NCBI GenBank assembly: GCA_023427125.1
Contig: JAEZBP010000372.1
Location: forward strand, 1-9,080
From: Pseudomonadota bacterium
GTDB lineage: Bacteria; Myxococcota_A; Polyangia; Polyangiales; Sandaracinaceae
DNA: 9,080 bases
Direction of reading: 5' to 3'
Shown here: piece after piece, positions 1-6,764 of the stretch
Layout of the letters: each line of letters opens with the position of its first letter
Numbering within the stretch: the first letter of the stretch is position 1
The notes under the pieces: generated by a model
Database searches by the model: none
What the model was told of the DNA's origin: nothing
Seen by the model: only the letters and a program-made list of their open reading frames with translations
Made by a program: the position numbers and the translations under genes

Positions 1-1549
1 GCTCCACGAGAATATCCATCGCCGCGCGCGCACCGCTCTCCGCCGCGCCCTCCATGTACCCCTGGAAGTCGAGGCTCGTGTGCTCGCCCGCGAAGTGGAG
101 CCGGCCCTCCGGCCGCCCCTCGACGCCGTAGAACGCCCACTGACCGGGCCGGTAACACGCGTAGCTGCCGCCGTGGAACGGCGCGCTCGGCCAGTGCATG
201 CGCAGCACCATGCCGTTGAAGGCCTCCTCGGTGCCTGGGAACACCTGCTCCATCAGCGGGAGGATGCGCGCCGCCTGATCGGCCGGTGTCCCAGTGCCGA
301 GCGCGACACCGCCCTCCCCACCGGCGAAGTGCGTGAGGATGCCGAGCGCGCCCGCTTGTCCGCGCGCCGAGTCCCAGAACGTCTGCGCGCCGTTGTCGGT
401 GAAGCCCGCGCCCCCCGCCATGTGCGCCTCGCGCCACGGCCGGCTCTCGAGCTGCATCATCAGCTTGGCGTTCTGTCCGTACCCGAGCTCCTGGATGAGC
501 TGCGCCTTGTCGTCCTGGATGAGGCCCGCCTCGATCTCGACGGTGCGCAGCTGCGTGAAGGGGAGCGTCAGCACGACGTGATCGAAGGTTTCCTCGAGGG
601 TACCGCCGCCCGCGACGTCGAACGCGAGCACGATCCGCCCGTCGCTCGCGCTACGGATCGCCACGAGCCGGTGATCGAGCGCGACGCGGCCGCCGAGGCG
701 CTCGGCGAGCCCGTCCGCGATCGACTGGCTGCCCTCGTGCAGGTGATAGCGCTCGTCGGAGTCACCGAAGATGCGGAACGGGTCGGTGGTCTCCGCGTCG
801 ATCAGGTAGACGAGGTTGAGGATCGACTGCTGATCGGCCTCGAGGCCGTACTCGCCCGTGTACGCGACGTCGAGGATCTGCTTGATCAGATCGTCGGCGC
901 CGGCGATCGAGTCGAGGAACTCGGGGATCGAGAGGTTATCGAGCCGCTCGTACTCGGCGTCGTCGGTCTCCGCGGCCGTGAACGCGGTCGCGAGCTCCGC
1001 GGCGACGGTCTCGAACGAGGCGATGATCTCGGCCTCGGTGCGCACGCTCCCGCCGAAGTGGAAGGTCTCCGCGCGGATGCCGCTCGGCTCGCTCAGATCG
1101 TCGAGGGTGAGACCGAGCTCCTGCGCGAGGCTCTGCATCGTGGTGTGGTTCGAGTCGATGAGCTCGCCGCCGAGCTCGGCGAGCTGATCGCCCGCGAGCA
1201 TGCCGCGCGCGGTGAAGGTGCGGCCGCCGATCCGGTTCCACGCCTCGTAGACCGAGACGTTCACGCCAGCCTCCTGGAGGCGGTAGGCGCAGTGGAGGCC
1301 CGAGAGGCCCGCGCCGACCACGCCCACCCGCGTCCCCCCACCCTCGCAGCCCGCGAGCGTGATCGGGAACGCCGCGAGCGCGACCGCGCCACCCGCTCCA
1401 CGAAGCAGTGCGCGCCGGCCGATGCGCGCGCGGAGGTAGCCCTCACGCAGGCGCTCGGCGTGCTCAAGCGCGGGCTCGCCACGCCGGCGAGCCGAGGTGT
1501 TCAAGCGAGCCGCGCGACGGATCAGATCGAACAACGGCGTACGGGCCAT
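1..1549 (-). CDS. Tat-exported flavin monoamine oxidase family protein (3' end cut off by the window edge)
   Basis: This is an FAD-dependent amine oxidase, which oxidises an amine or amino acid with release of H2O2 and ammonia; the substrate cannot be read from sequence. The visible 516 codons are open throughout. Residues 1-44 form a basic N-terminal region. A twin-arginine motif (GRRALLRG, R45-R46) and a hydrophobic stretch follow, ending in a lipobox LAGC at C68. This suggests Tat export and lipid anchoring. The FAD Rossmann motif VGVVGAGLSG lies at about residues 75-84, followed by a YEAWNRIGGRTF motif. Further on come TLPFTQLR and, near the end, LHFAGEHTSLDFQGYMEGA, the usual C-terminal FAD-contact segment. 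Only a few residues should therefore be missing. The ATG at 1549 is preceded by a strong GGGAGGAC Shine-Dalgarno. The gene is divergent from the ureide operon. Recognition of the family is secure; any link to purine breakdown is inference. Confidence 0.9.
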   Translation of the reverse strand, partial: MARTPLFDLIRRAARLNTSARRRGEPALEHAERLREGYLRARIGRRALLRGAGGAVALAAFPITLAGCEGGGTRVGVVGAGLSGLHCAYRLQEAGVNVSVYEAWNRIGGRTFTARGMLAGDQLAELGGELIDSNHTTMQSLAQELGLTLDDLSEPSGIRAETFHFGGSVRTEAEIIASFETVAAELATAFTAAETDDAEYERLDNLSIPEFLDSIAGADDLIKQILDVAYTGEYGLEADQQSILNLVYLIDAETTDPFRIFGDSDERYHLHEGSQSIADGLAERLGGRVALDHRLVAIRSASDGRIVLAFDVAGGGTLEETFDHVVLTLPFTQLRTVEIEAGLIQDDKAQLIQELGYGQNAKLMMQLESRPWREAHMAGGAGFTDNGAQTFWDSARGQAGALGILTHFAGGEGGVALGTGTPADQAARILPLMEQVFPGTEEAFNGMVLRMHWPSAPFHGGSYACYRPGQWAFYGVEGRPEGRLHFAGEHTSLDFQGYMEGAAESGARAAMDILVE

Positions 1550-1576
1550 TCGGAAGTCCTCCCTGCGAGACGCGCG

Positions 1577-1606
1577 AGCATCGGGCCGCAGGCGGGCCGA
1601 AGGCAA
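1577..1606 (-). promoter_or_regulatory. Candidate sigma70-type promoter of the amine oxidase gene
   Basis: Read on the minus strand, TTGCCT (1606-1601) and GATGCT (1582-1577) are separated by 18 bases. The predicted start site near 1570 leaves a leader of about 20 bases carrying the GGGAGGAC ribosome site before the ATG at 1549. The element resembles the TTGGCG/TATGCT promoter in front of kbl. It is a match by eye with no experimental support. Confidence 0.4.
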
Positions 1607-1655
1607 GACGTTCGCGAAGAGAGCCTCGAGGGAGCCGCGCGGCGAGGGTTCGGGA

Positions 1656-1685
1656 TTGCCCGCGAGGCCGCTTCGGCGGTACGGA
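1656..1685 (+). promoter_or_regulatory. Candidate promoter of the allB-alc-uraD-uraH operon
   Basis: TTGCCC (1656-1661) and TACGGA (1680-1685) are 18 bases apart, just before the first gene of the operon. The start site would fall near 1692, upstream of the GAGGAG at 1696-1701. The -10 box is a weak match. The spacer holds a CCGC-TTCG-GCGG dyad (1668-1679). The element lies in the same 150 bp gap as the divergent amine oxidase promoter, so a shared regulator is possible but not shown. Confidence 0.3.
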
Positions 1686-1701
1686 TCGCGCTCGCGAGGA
1701 G

Positions 1702-3111
1702 ATGAGGCACGTGCAGGCGATCAAGGAGCGAAGCGGAGTGCCGTCACGCAGCGGAGCGACCCATGTGATCGTCAGCCGGCGGGCGGTGACCCCCGAGGGA
1801 ACACGAGAGGCCGCGATCGTCATCGACGGCGAGCGCATCGCGAAGGTGTGCCCGCCCGCCGAGCTGCCGCCGGGGATCGAGGTGCACGACGTCGGCGACC
1901 TCGTGCTGATGCCGGGGCTCGTCGACTGCCACGTGCACCTCAACGAGCCGGGCCGCACCGAGTGGGAGGGCTTCGAGACGGCGACGCGCGCCGCCGCGGC
2001 GGGAGGCGTGACCACGCTGGTCGACATGCCGCTCAACTCGACGCCGGTGACGACGACGCGCGAGGCCTTCGACCGGAAGCTCGAGGCGGCCGAGGGCAAG
2101 CTGCACGTGGACGTGGGCTTCTGGGGCGGGGTGATCCCGGGCAACGCGAGCGCGCTCACCGAGCTTGCCAGGGCCGGGGTGCTCGGCGCCAAGGCGTTCC
2201 TCTGCCACTCGGGCATCGACGACTTCCCGCGCGCGACCGAGGCCGTGCTTCGGGAGGCGATGCCCCGGATGCGCGACGCGGGGATCCCGCTGCTCGCGCA
2301 CGCCGAGCTCGAGCTCCCGGTCGATGGCGTCGAGCTCGACCCGTCCTGCTATGCGTCGTGGCTCTCGAGCCGGCCACGCGCGTGGGAGGACGCGGCCATC
2401 GCGCTGCTGATCGAGCTCTGCCGCGAGACCCGCTGCCCGGTGCACGTCGTGCACCTCTCGTCGGCGAGCGCGCTGCCGATGATCGCGGAAGCCAAGGCCG
2501 AGGGGCTGCCGCTCACCGTCGAGACCTGCCCGCACTATCTCTGTCTGCGCGCGGAGGAGGTGCCGGACGGCGCGACGATCTACAAGTGCGCGCCGCCGAT
2601 CCGCGACGCAGAGAATCGCGAAGCGCTCTGGCGAGGCCTGCTCGAGGGCGTGATCGACTTCGTCGTCACCGATCACTCGCCGTGCACGCCGGCCCTCAAG
2701 GGAGGAGGCTTCATGGAGGCGTGGGGCGGCATCGCCTCGCTCTCGCTCGGGCTGCCGAGCGTGTGGACCGAGGCCTCGCGCCGGGGCGCCACGCTCGCTC
2801 AGATCACCCGCTGGCTCGCGTCGGGGCCGGCCCGCTTCGCGGGGCTGGCCGATCGCAAGGGCGCGCTCTCGCCGGGGCTGGCCGCAGACTTCGTCGTGTG
2901 GGATCCGGACGCGACCTTCGAGGTGAGCGCGGCCGAGCTCCGCTTCCGCCATCCCATCTCGCCCTACCTCGGGCGCACGCTCCGCGGGGTCGTGCGGGAG
3001 AGCTGGATGGGTGGCCGGCGGATCTTCGACGGTCGCGAGGTCGACAAGCCCTCGGGCCGCCCGCTCCTTCATCGACACAGTGTTCATCCATACAGTGAGA
3101 GGACCTCATGA
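1702..3111 (+). CDS. allB: Allantoinase (cyclic amidohydrolase)
   Basis: Allantoinase hydrolyses allantoin to allantoate in the cytoplasm. The protein is an amidohydrolase-superfamily TIM barrel with the full dinuclear metal set: H77 and H79 in DCHVHLNEPGR, K164 (the lysine expected to be carboxylated) in GAKAFLCHSG, H200 in LLAHAE, H251 in HVVHLSS and D324 in VVTDHSPC. The motif LNEPGRTEWEGFETATRAAA and the C-terminal FRHPISPYLGRTLRG separate it from dihydropyrimidinase and dihydroorotase. Length from this ATG is 469 residues, against about 453 for the E. coli enzyme. The start is uncertain. GAGGAG (1696-1701) touches this ATG, but is well spaced for GTG 1711. AAGGAG (1723-1728) is well spaced for GTG 1738, which would give 457 residues. 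It is the first gene of the ureide operon, and its stop overlaps the alc start by 4 bases. Confidence 0.93.
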   Translation: MRHVQAIKERSGVPSRSGATHVIVSRRAVTPEGTREAAIVIDGERIAKVCPPAELPPGIEVHDVGDLVLMPGLVDCHVHLNEPGRTEWEGFETATRAAAAGGVTTLVDMPLNSTPVTTTREAFDRKLEAAEGKLHVDVGFWGGVIPGNASALTELARAGVLGAKAFLCHSGIDDFPRATEAVLREAMPRMRDAGIPLLAHAELELPVDGVELDPSCYASWLSSRPRAWEDAAIALLIELCRETRCPVHVVHLSSASALPMIAEAKAEGLPLTVETCPHYLCLRAEEVPDGATIYKCAPPIRDAENREALWRGLLEGVIDFVVTDHSPCTPALKGGGFMEAWGGIASLSLGLPSVWTEASRRGATLAQITRWLASGPARFAGLADRKGALSPGLAADFVVWDPDATFEVSAAELRFRHPISPYLGRTLRGVVRESWMGGRRIFDGREVDKPSGRPLLHRHSVHPYSERTS

Positions 3112-4142
3112 GCCAGACGCACGGCGCGCGCTTCACCAGCCTGATCGATCTCGCCTCCTCCGCGCTGGGAGGTCGCGCGCTCACCTGCTCGGACGACTTC
3201 TTCGCGTCGATGCACTGCCTCGTGAATCCCGAGCCTCCGGTCTTCGATCCGAACGCGTACACCGAGCGCGGCAAGGAGATGGACGGCTGGGAGAGCCGGA
3301 GGAAGCGCGTGCTCGGCCACGATCACTGCATCCTCGGCCTCGGCGCCCGCGGCGTGATCCGCGCGCTCGACATCGACACGAGCTTCTTCCTCGGCAACCA
3401 CCCGCCCTTCGCCAAGATGGAGGCGGCGCACCTCGCGGGAGACCACGCGATCGATCAGGCCGAGTGGGTCGAGATCCTGCCGGAGAGCCCGCTGCGCCCG
3501 GGCTCGCAGAACCACTTCGTGGTCCGCGATCCGAACCCGTTCACGCACGTGCGCCTCTCCATCTTCCCGGATGGAGGCGTCGCGCGGCTGCGCGTGTACG
3601 GCGAGGTCGAGCCGACCTGGGATCCGCCGCTCCTCGACGACGCGACGAGCGCTCACGTCGTCGCGGGCGAGCGCGATCTGGCGGCGCTGCTCTCGGGCGG
3701 CAAGGCGCTCGCGTGCAGCGACGCGTTCTTCGGCCCGATGGACAACCTCCTGATGCCCGGCCGCGCGAAGAACATGGGCGGAGGCTGGGAGACCCGCCGC
3801 AAGCGCCAGCCGGGCAACGACTGGATCATGGTGAAGCTCGGCGACGCGGGGACCGTGTCGGTGGTGGAGATCGACACCAACCACTTCAAGGGCAACTACC
3901 CCGATCGCGCGGCGCTCCGCGGCATCTACGCGCCGGGCGCGAGCGTCACCGAGCTCGCGCATCCCGGCACCGAGTGGTCCACGATCTTCGGCGAGCGAAA
4001 GCTACAGGCGCACGACCGCGCGTTCATCGGCGGTGGCGCGATCGAGGCGAGCGGCCCCTTCACGCACGTGCGGCTCGACGTCTATCCGGACGGCGGCGTC
4101 AGCCGCCTCCGGGTGTGGGGACACCGCGAGGGCGTCGAGTGA
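3108..4142 (+). CDS. alc: Allantoicase (allantoate amidinohydrolase)
   Basis: Allantoicase splits allantoate into urea and (S)-ureidoglycolate. The 344-residue protein shows the family's internal duplication of two jelly-roll (discoidin-like) modules. GGRALTCSDDFF at residues 21-32 matches GGKALACSDAFF at 197-208. GWESRRKR at 60-67 matches GWETRRKR at 226-233. ALDIDTSFFLGNHPP in the first half matches VVEIDTNHFKGNYPD in the second, and both halves end with an FTHVRL...PDGGV(A/S)RLRV(Y/W)G motif. Length fits the family. GAGAGGA (3097-3103) precedes the ATG by 4 bases, and the ATGA overlap with allB implies translational coupling. The 3' end overlaps uraD by 4 bases. Because it makes urea, a urease or urea exporter would be expected elsewhere in the genome. 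Confidence 0.96.
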   Translation: MSQTHGARFTSLIDLASSALGGRALTCSDDFFASMHCLVNPEPPVFDPNAYTERGKEMDGWESRRKRVLGHDHCILGLGARGVIRALDIDTSFFLGNHPPFAKMEAAHLAGDHAIDQAEWVEILPESPLRPGSQNHFVVRDPNPFTHVRLSIFPDGGVARLRVYGEVEPTWDPPLLDDATSAHVVAGERDLAALLSGGKALACSDAFFGPMDNLLMPGRAKNMGGGWETRRKRQPGNDWIMVKLGDAGTVSVVEIDTNHFKGNYPDRAALRGIYAPGASVTELAHPGTEWSTIFGERKLQAHDRAFIGGGAIEASGPFTHVRLDVYPDGGVSRLRVWGHREGVE

Positions 4143-4654
4143 GCGACGCGACGCGGCTCGACGCGATGTCGCCCGAGGACGCTCGCGAGGCGCTAACCCG
4201 CTGCTGTGGCGCTGCGCGCTGGGTGCGCGGGATGCTCGAGCGGCGGCCCTTCGGGAACGCCGGCGCGCTGATGCGCGCGGCCGACGAGGTGTGGGCGTCG
4301 ATGGAGGAAGGCGACCTGCTCGAGGCCTTCGCACATCACCCGCGCATCGGCGCGGACATGGACGAGCTCAAGAAGCGCTTCGCTTCGACGAGCGCCTGGG
4401 CGTCGGGCGAGCAAGCGGCGGCCCGCGGCGCCAGCGAAGAGACGCTGCGTGCGCTGCGCGATGGCAACCTCGCGTACGAGGCGCGCTTCGACTTCATCTT
4501 CATCGTGTGCGCGACCGGTAAGAGCGCCGAGGAGATGCTGGCGCTCTTGCGGGCGCGCCTCGACAACGAGCGCGCGGACGAGCTGCGCATCGCGGCGGGC
4601 GAGCAGGCGAAGATCACTCGCCTTCGCCTGACCAAGCTGGAGGAGACCCGATGA
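4139..4654 (+). CDS. uraD: 2-oxo-4-hydroxy-4-carboxy-5-ureidoimidazoline (OHCU) decarboxylase
   Basis: This enzyme decarboxylates OHCU stereospecifically to S-allantoin, the third step from urate. The 171-residue product carries the diagnostic FAHHPRIG motif with the catalytic histidine at position 67, the same number as in characterised animal enzymes. It also has ASGEQAA (residues 88-94), FDFIFIVCATGKSAEEML, and a C-terminal EQAKITRLRLTKLEE helix typical of the family. I chose the GTG at 4139, which overlaps the alc stop as GTGA and has GAGGG (4128-4132) 6 bases upstream. The alternative ATG at 4166 lacks a clear ribosome site and would shorten the N-terminus by nine residues. The stop overlaps uraH by 4 bases. 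The all-helical protein needs no cofactor and should be cytoplasmic. Confidence 0.95.
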   Translation: MSDATRLDAMSPEDAREALTRCCGAARWVRGMLERRPFGNAGALMRAADEVWASMEEGDLLEAFAHHPRIGADMDELKKRFASTSAWASGEQAAARGASEETLRALRDGNLAYEARFDFIFIVCATGKSAEEMLALLRARLDNERADELRIAAGEQAKITRLRLTKLEETR

Positions 4655-4995
4655 CGACTCGCGGCCCGATCACCACCCACATCCTCGACACCTCCCTCGG
4701 CCGACCCGCCGCCGGGGTGGAGGTGCGCCTCTACTTCGCGGACAAGGGCGACGCCGAGCTCGGCCGCGGCGTCACCGACGCCGACGGTCGGCTCGCCACC
4801 CTGATGGCCCCAGGCTCACTGACGCGAGGCACCTACCGCATCGCCTTCGAGACGGGCGCGTACTTCGCCGCGCAGGAGCGCGCCTGCTTCTATCCGCGCG
4901 TCGAGATCACGTTCACGGTGGCGAGCGAGACCGAGCACTACCACGTGCCGCTCCTGCTCAACCCCTACGGCTACTCGACCTACCGTGGCTCTTGA
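4651..4995 (+). CDS. uraH: 5-hydroxyisourate hydrolase (transthyretin-like)
   Basis: HIU hydrolase opens 5-hydroxyisourate to OHCU, the substrate of the gene just upstream. The 114-residue protein has the family's N-terminal signature (ITTHILDTSLGRPAAG, H10), the active-site R47 in TDADGRL, H98 in HYHVPLLLNPYGY, and the C-terminal tetrapeptide YRGS. That tetrapeptide is the marker separating HIU hydrolases from hormone-binding transthyretins. There is no signal peptide, so it should be a cytoplasmic tetramer. GGAGGAG (4639-4645) lies 5 bases before the ATG, and the start overlaps the uraD stop as ATGA. It is the last gene of the ureide operon; a small GC hairpin follows 8 bases after its stop. 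Confidence 0.97.
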   Translation: MTTRGPITTHILDTSLGRPAAGVEVRLYFADKGDAELGRGVTDADGRLATLMAPGSLTRGTYRIAFETGAYFAAQERACFYPRVEITFTVASETEHYHVPLLLNPYGYSTYRGS

Positions 4996-5003
4996 TCGGT
5001 GCG

Positions 5004-5017
5004 CGGAGGCTCCTCCG
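5004..5017 (+). terminator. Small GC hairpin after uraH, possible transcript end
   Basis: CGGAGG-CT-CCTCCG is a perfect dyad that can fold as a 5-bp stem with a GCTC tetraloop, starting 8 bases after the uraH stop. No run of T follows, so it is not a canonical intrinsic terminator. It could be a pause or an mRNA 3'-end stabiliser, or chance in GC-rich sequence. Confidence 0.25.
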
Positions 5018-5061
5018 TCGCCGACTCACCCTCCCTCGTGGTCGGCGGCGGGCGCCCGCGC

Positions 5062-5067
5062 TATCGT
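5062..5067 (+). promoter_or_regulatory. Candidate -10 box of a leaderless promoter before the TerB-like gene
   Basis: TATCGT stands 6 bases before the ATG at 5074. A start site at the usual distance from this box would fall on or next to the ATG, giving a leaderless mRNA. This agrees with the absence of any Shine-Dalgarno in front of that ATG. The best -35 at 17 bases (TGGTCG, 5039-5044) is poor. A 12-bp palindrome GCGGGCGCCCGC (5048-5059) fills the spacer. Confidence 0.35.
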
Positions 5068-5073
5068 CGCGCG

Positions 5074-5424
5074 ATGAGCTTGTCGGATCTCAGCGCTGAA
5101 GAAGACCTCGTCCTGCTCGGCCTCATGCGCGCCGTGGTGCGCGCCGATGGCGAGTACTCGGCGGCGGAGCAGAAGGCGATGGAGGCGCTCCGCGACGAGA
5201 TGGGGCAAGAGCGCTTCGACGCGGCCGTGGAGGCGGCGAAGGCCCGCTTCACGTCGCTCGCGTCGCTGAAGGAGCACGCCGCCTCCATCGAGCGCGCGGA
5301 CGCGCAGAGCGCGATCTTCAACCGGCTGGTCTCGGTCGCCGCCTCGGATGGCGTCCGAGACGAGGAGGAGAGGCCGCTGCGCTGGCTCGCGCGCACGTGG
5401 CCCAACGCGTCGCTGAAGGCCTGA
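5074..5424 (+). CDS. Small TerB-fold-like protein of unknown function
   Basis: This 116-residue protein is rich in charged residues and apparently all-helical. It has two copies of the acidic helix-loop motif seen in TerB-like domains: AVVRADGEYSAAEQKAMEAL at about residues 24-43, and VAASDGVRDEEERPLRWLA near the C-terminus. TerB-like domains are metal-binding helical modules found in tellurite-resistance, stress and DnaJ-associated proteins. No tellurium genes are nearby, so a resistance role is not supported. It has no signal peptide or membrane segment. The ATG at 5074 fits best. An in-frame extension to about 4999 is possible but would add low-complexity sequence and run through the likely promoter. 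It lies between two catabolic operons and probably belongs to neither. The fold call is moderate and the function unknown. Confidence 0.65.
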   Translation: MSLSDLSAEEDLVLLGLMRAVVRADGEYSAAEQKAMEALRDEMGQERFDAAVEAAKARFTSLASLKEHAASIERADAQSAIFNRLVSVAASDGVRDEEERPLRWLARTWPNASLKA

Positions 5425-5510
5425 CGGCCTGAGCGGGCTTCGCGTCCGGGAACACGATCACGGTCACTCTTCGCTCACACCGGCACAGGCATCCAGCGTG
5501 AGCAGGCCCA

Positions 5511-5539
5511 TTGGCGGCGGTGGGGCGGGGCTCTATGCT
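5511..5539 (+). promoter_or_regulatory. Sigma70-type promoter of the kbl-tdh operon
   Basis: TTGGCG (5511-5516) and TATGCT (5534-5539) are exactly 17 bases apart. The expected start site near 5546 leaves a leader of about 22 bases that includes a consensus AGGAGG (5555-5560) 7 bases before the GTG start. This is the best promoter match in the window. It also argues that transcription and translation of kbl begin here, not at an upstream ATG. Confidence 0.55.
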
Positions 5540-5567
5540 CGGGGCCCTTTCGACAGGAGGCGCGCGC

Positions 5568-6764
5568 GTGAGCTCGACCTTTCTCGCCCACTTGGCCAAG
5601 GAGACCGAGGCCCTGAAGGAGCAGGGGCTCTACAAGGCCGAGCGCGTCATCACGTCGCAGCAGTCGGCGCGCATCACCGTGGAGGGCGGGCGCGACGTCC
5701 TGAACTTCTGCGCCAACAACTACCTCGGCCTCGCCAACCACCCGCGGCTGATCGAGGCCGCGCAGGCCGGCGCGTCGAAGTACGGCTTCGGGCTCAGCTC
5801 GGTACGCTTCATCTGCGGCACGCAGGACGTACACAAGGAGCTCGAGCGGCGGCTCTCGGCCTTCCTCGGCACCGAGGACACCATCCTCTACTCGTCGTGC
5901 TTCGACGCGAACGGCGGCCTCTTCGAGACCTTGCTCGGCCCCGAGGACGCGATCGTCTCGGACGCGCTCAACCACGCGTCGATCATCGATGGCATCCGCC
6001 TCGCGAAGGCCAAGCGCTACCGCTACGAGAACAGCGACATGGCCGACCTCCGCGCCAAGCTCGAGGAGGCGAAGAAGGACGGCGCGCGCTTCATCCTGAT
6101 CGCGACCGACGGTGTCTTCTCGATGGACGGCTACGTCGCGAAGCTCGGCGCGATCTGCGATCTGGCCGCCGAGGTCGGCGCGCTCACGATGGTCGACGAC
6201 TCGCACGCGGTCGGCTTCATGGGTGAGCACGGCCGCGGCACCCACGAGTACTGCGGGGTGATGGGCCGCGTCGACATCCTCACCGGCACGCTCGGCAAGG
6301 CGCTCGGCGGCGCCTCCGGCGGATACACCTCGGGGCGCAAGGAGATCGTCGAGTGGCTGCGGCAGCGCAGCCGGCCTTACCTCTTCAGCAACACGCTCGC
6401 GCCGATGATCGCCGCGGCCAGCCTCGAGGTGCTCGACATGATCGAGGACGGCGGCGCGCTGCGGCAGCGGCTGCGCGACAACAGCGCCCGCTTCCGTGCC
6501 GGCATGGAGGCGCTCGGCTTCACGCTCTTGAAGGGTGACCACCCGATCATCCCCGTGATGCTGGGCGACGCGCGGGTCGCCAAGGAGATGGCCGATCGCC
6601 TCCTCGAGGAGGGCATCTACGTCATCGGGTTCAGCTTCCCGGTGGTGCCGCGCGGTCAGGCGCGCATCCGCACGCAGATGAGCGCCGCGCACGAGCCCGA
6701 GCACATCGATCGCGCGGTCGAGGCGTTCGGCAAGGTCGGTCGCGAGATGGGAGTGATCACGTGA
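5568..6764 (+). CDS. kbl: 2-amino-3-ketobutyrate CoA ligase (glycine C-acetyltransferase)
   Basis: Kbl is a PLP enzyme that cleaves 2-amino-3-ketobutyrate with CoA to glycine and acetyl-CoA, the second step of threonine breakdown. With the GTG start at 5568 (AGGAGG 7 bases upstream) the protein is 398 residues, the length of the E. coli enzyme, and key residues fall at the same numbers. These are H136 in ALNHASIIDG (PLP stacking), D210 and H213 in VDDSHAVGFMG, and the Schiff-base K244 in TGTLGKALGGASGGY. The family's FCANNYLGLANHP and SSVRFICGTQ motifs are present. An in-frame ATG at 5511 would add 19 residues but coincides with the promoter -35, so I reject it. The stop overlaps the tdh start by 4 bases, the common kbl-tdh arrangement in which the unstable intermediate passes between partner enzymes. 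Confidence 0.97.
   Translation: MSSTFLAHLAKETEALKEQGLYKAERVITSQQSARITVEGGRDVLNFCANNYLGLANHPRLIEAAQAGASKYGFGLSSVRFICGTQDVHKELERRLSAFLGTEDTILYSSCFDANGGLFETLLGPEDAIVSDALNHASIIDGIRLAKAKRYRYENSDMADLRAKLEEAKKDGARFILIATDGVFSMDGYVAKLGAICDLAAEVGALTMVDDSHAVGFMGEHGRGTHEYCGVMGRVDILTGTLGKALGGASGGYTSGRKEIVEWLRQRSRPYLFSNTLAPMIAAASLEVLDMIEDGGALRQRLRDNSARFRAGMEALGFTLLKGDHPIIPVMLGDARVAKEMADRLLEEGIYVIGFSFPVVPRGQARIRTQMSAAHEPEHIDRAVEAFGKVGREMGVIT

Noticed and set aside
1..1549. The amine oxidase as the missing urate oxidase.
   Set aside because: Known FAD urate oxidases (HpxO) belong to the aromatic-hydroxylase type, not the amine oxidase family. The Tat lipoprotein signal would also place this enzyme outside the cytoplasm, away from UraH and UraD.
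80..1705. A 541-codon open frame on the plus strand opposite the amine oxidase.
   Set aside because: It encodes low-complexity Arg/Ala/Glu-rich sequence with no domain. The opposite strand carries a clear FAD amine oxidase with signal peptide and ribosome site. Long antisense frames are expected in GC-rich coding DNA.
1744..3087. A 447-codon minus-strand frame opposite allB.
   Set aside because: The composition is typical of an antisense shadow, and allB shows all metal ligands on the plus strand. The same applies to the minus-strand frames opposite alc (3084-3962), kbl (5475-6704), tdh (6656-7927) and the DSD1-like gene (7695-8801).
1497..3098. A second plus-strand frame of 533 codons overlapping allB.
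   Set aside because: Arg/Gly/Ala-rich out-of-frame translation of allB with no recognisable motif.
3011..4138. An upstream extension of the uraD frame through alc.
   Set aside because: The sequence before GTG 4139 is low-complexity out-of-frame alc. The OHCU decarboxylase homology begins just after 4139, at a coupled start with a ribosome site.
5417..5430. Hairpin AGGCC-TGAC-GGCCT over the stop of the TerB-like gene as a terminator.
   Set aside because: It has only five base pairs, overlaps the stop codon and has no T-run; small dyads like this are common in such GC-rich DNA.
5511..5567. The in-frame ATG at 5511 as the kbl start.
   Set aside because: This stretch holds the promoter -35 and -10. 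GTG 5568 has AGGAGG 7 bases upstream and gives 398 residues with key residues at E. coli numbering.
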